From contig JAGOBX010000154.1 of NCBI GenBank assembly GCA_017999075.1, positions 1 to 7,808 of the forward strand: DNA of 7,808 nt, written 5' to 3'. Positions 6,722-7,808 of this stretch are shown here, one piece after another (position 1 is the stretch's first letter; every line of letters begins with the position of its first letter). The notes beneath the pieces are model-generated. The model did no database searches. It was given only the letters and a program-made list of their open reading frames with translations, and was not told the origin of the DNA. This DNA comes from JAGOBX01 sp017999075 [NCBI: Candidatus Babelota bacterium]. GTDB taxonomy: Bacteria > JAGOBX01. Made by a program: the position numbers and the translations under genes.

Positions 6722-6726
6722 ATGTT

Positions 6727-7808
6727 ATGAAAATGAAAAAAATAATGATAATCGTTTTTTTTGTTTTTTTTAATAATCTGTTTCTTATACATTTTTTATT
6801 AGGTTCAGAGTTATCGGATTATATCTCGTTAAACGGCGAAGCGCGTTCTTATTTTTTCAGCGGTAATTATTCTGGAAAAACTTTAACCCGTCAGGATTTT
6901 TCGATTGGCGGAAAATTATCAATGGAAATAAAAAATAAAGCAAATAATATAAATTTAGGATTAACAGGCTATACTTCTCAGGGGCTTGGATTAAATTCTG
7001 ATAATAAAGCGGTTTATGGATTATTAGGAAAAAATACTGATAATACTCATAAAAATTATACGGTTTTAGGCGAAATATATCTCCTGATGAAGTATAAAAA
7101 ATATTCGTTTAAAATCGGAAGGCAGGAAATTAACACGCCTTGGCTTAATATACATGATTCTCGTATGACTCCTTATACTTACGAGGCTGTTTATGGAGCT
7201 TATACATCAGAAAAAAATATTTTTATTTTATCTTACGTTGATAAAATAAAAAATAAAAATGAAACTGATTTTATTTCTTTTCCTAAAAGACTTGGTTTGA
7301 CTGAAGAACACAAACCTTTTTACATTGCCGGCATAAAAAACTCTAATTATTTAAAAACCGAGTTATGGTATTATATGTTGGAGGATGTTTGGTCAGATTA
7401 TTACTGCAGTTTTCAGAAATCGCTGAAATATGCCGATAAAATAAATTCTTTTCACGAAATACGCTATTTAAGAAGACTTGATGAAGGAGATAGAATTTAT
7501 GGAAGAATTAATACATATATGTTTGGAATAATCAACACATTTAAATATTTGGATCATTCGTTTGGAATTACTTATTCTTCAATCGGCAACAATAATCTTG
7601 ATAGGTTGTGGGGACATAGCGCCGCTATTTCTGTACAAATTGAATCAGTAGACGATGCGAAAGAAACCGGATGGCAATTTTCTTATGGGTATGATATGAA
7701 AAATTTCACAAACTTGAATTTGAATTTCAAAAGTCTTTACGCTTTTTTTGACAGGCCAGATTCATTAGGAAATGATAAAGAAGAATTTAATTTAGAAATT
7801 AATTACAA
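6727..7808 (+). CDS. OprD-family-like outer-membrane porin, partial (3' end beyond window)
   Basis: The frame is open from ATG 6727 to the window edge: 360 complete codons and two bases, with no stop. The N-terminus is a signal peptide: MKMKK, then a Phe/Ile/Val-rich core to about residue 25 (FLLG), with cleavage probably near 25-28; no lipobox cysteine is present. The mature part has alternating aromatic/polar strands typical of a beta-barrel. TSQGLGLNSDN (83-93) and especially KIGRQEINTPWLNIHDSRMTP (129-149, written here as KIGRQEINTPW then LNIHDSRMTP) match the 'GRQ.l.TPl.n.hDsRm.P.tfea' signature of OprD-type porins (PF03573). Family members are about 400-450 residues, so perhaps a fifth is missing. 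The protein would form a channel for small solutes in the outer membrane; substrate unknown. It follows a candidate terminator and has its own strong Shine-Dalgarno site, so it is probably transcribed separately. Two adjacent GTTTTTTTT units encode part of the signal peptide core. Confidence 0.82.
   Translation, partial: MKMKKIMIIVFFVFFNNLFLIHFLLGSELSDYISLNGEARSYFFSGNYSGKTLTRQDFSIGGKLSMEIKNKANNINLGLTGYTSQGLGLNSDNKAVYGLLGKNTDNTHKNYTVLGEIYLLMKYKKYSFKIGRQEINTPWLNIHDSRMTPYTYEAVYGAYTSEKNIFILSYVDKIKNKNETDFISFPKRLGLTEEHKPFYIAGIKNSNYLKTELWYYMLEDVWSDYYCSFQKSLKYADKINSFHEIRYLRRLDEGDRIYGRINTYMFGIINTFKYLDHSFGITYSSIGNNNLDRLWGHSAAISVQIESVDDAKETGWQFSYGYDMKNFTNLNLNFKSLYAFFDRPDSLGNDKEEFNLEINY
6754..6771 (+). 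repeat. Tandem 9-base repeat GTTTTTTTT x2 inside the porin signal-peptide codons
   Basis: Two perfect copies of GTTTTTTTT stand head to tail and encode Val-Phe-Phe twice (residues 10-15). Loss or gain of a whole 9-base unit would keep the frame and alter the signal peptide length by three residues. Loss or gain of a single T would frameshift the gene at its start. The repeat is seen directly; any role in variable expression is inference. Confidence 0.6.

Noticed and set aside
1-7808. CRISPR array, tRNA, rRNA, insertion sequence or transposon ends
   Set aside because: No regularly spaced direct repeats, cloverleaf-like segments, transposase motifs or paired terminal inverted repeats were seen.

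Overview
The window is a strongly AT-rich stretch (spot counts on a few lines give roughly 25-30 % G+C) in which every gene reads on the + strand. It looks like the distal part of a surface-polysaccharide (O-antigen, capsule or exopolysaccharide type) assembly cluster, followed by the start of an outer-membrane porin gene. The porin, which has an OprD-type signature, argues for a Gram-negative host. TGA, TAA and TAG all serve as stops and tryptophan is always TGG, so the standard bacterial code applies. I cannot place the organism more precisely; an AT-rich lineage carrying OprD-type porins, such as Campylobacterota or Deferribacterota, is a guess only.

Layout. Positions 1-58 hold the last 18 codons of a probable hexapeptide-repeat acyltransferase. 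A GT4-like glycosyltransferase (130-1212) then overlaps a GT2 glycosyltransferase (1209-2081) by an ATGA junction. After an 87-base gap comes a polytopic membrane protein of the O-antigen polymerase/ligase superfamily (2169-3452), then a second GT4 glycosyltransferase (3485-4657). Six bases later a methyltransferase with an N-terminal zinc-ribbon-like segment begins (4664-5533). It overlaps by 26 bases a radical SAM protein with a reduced SPASM-like C-terminus (5508-6599). A 127-base gap with an AT-only hairpin plus T-runs separates the cluster from the porin gene (6727 to the window edge), which has a good Shine-Dalgarno sequence.

How the genes fit together (inference). The three glycosyltransferases would build a repeat unit on a lipid carrier at the inner face of the inner membrane. 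The acyltransferase, methyltransferase and radical SAM enzyme are candidate tailoring enzymes for the sugars. The polytopic protein would polymerise the exported units in the periplasm. No flippase, chain-length regulator or nucleotide-sugar synthesis gene lies in the window, so the rest of the pathway must be encoded elsewhere, probably upstream. The porin looks like an independent transcription unit.

I see no convincing novel defence system, mobile element, CRISPR array, tRNA or rRNA. The observations most worth checking are the coupled methyltransferase/radical SAM pair, the missing acidic residues in the first GT4 enzyme, the absence of clear Shine-Dalgarno sites before the cluster genes, the recurring AT-only hairpins at gene boundaries, and the 8-10 base homopolymer tracts in surface-structure genes.
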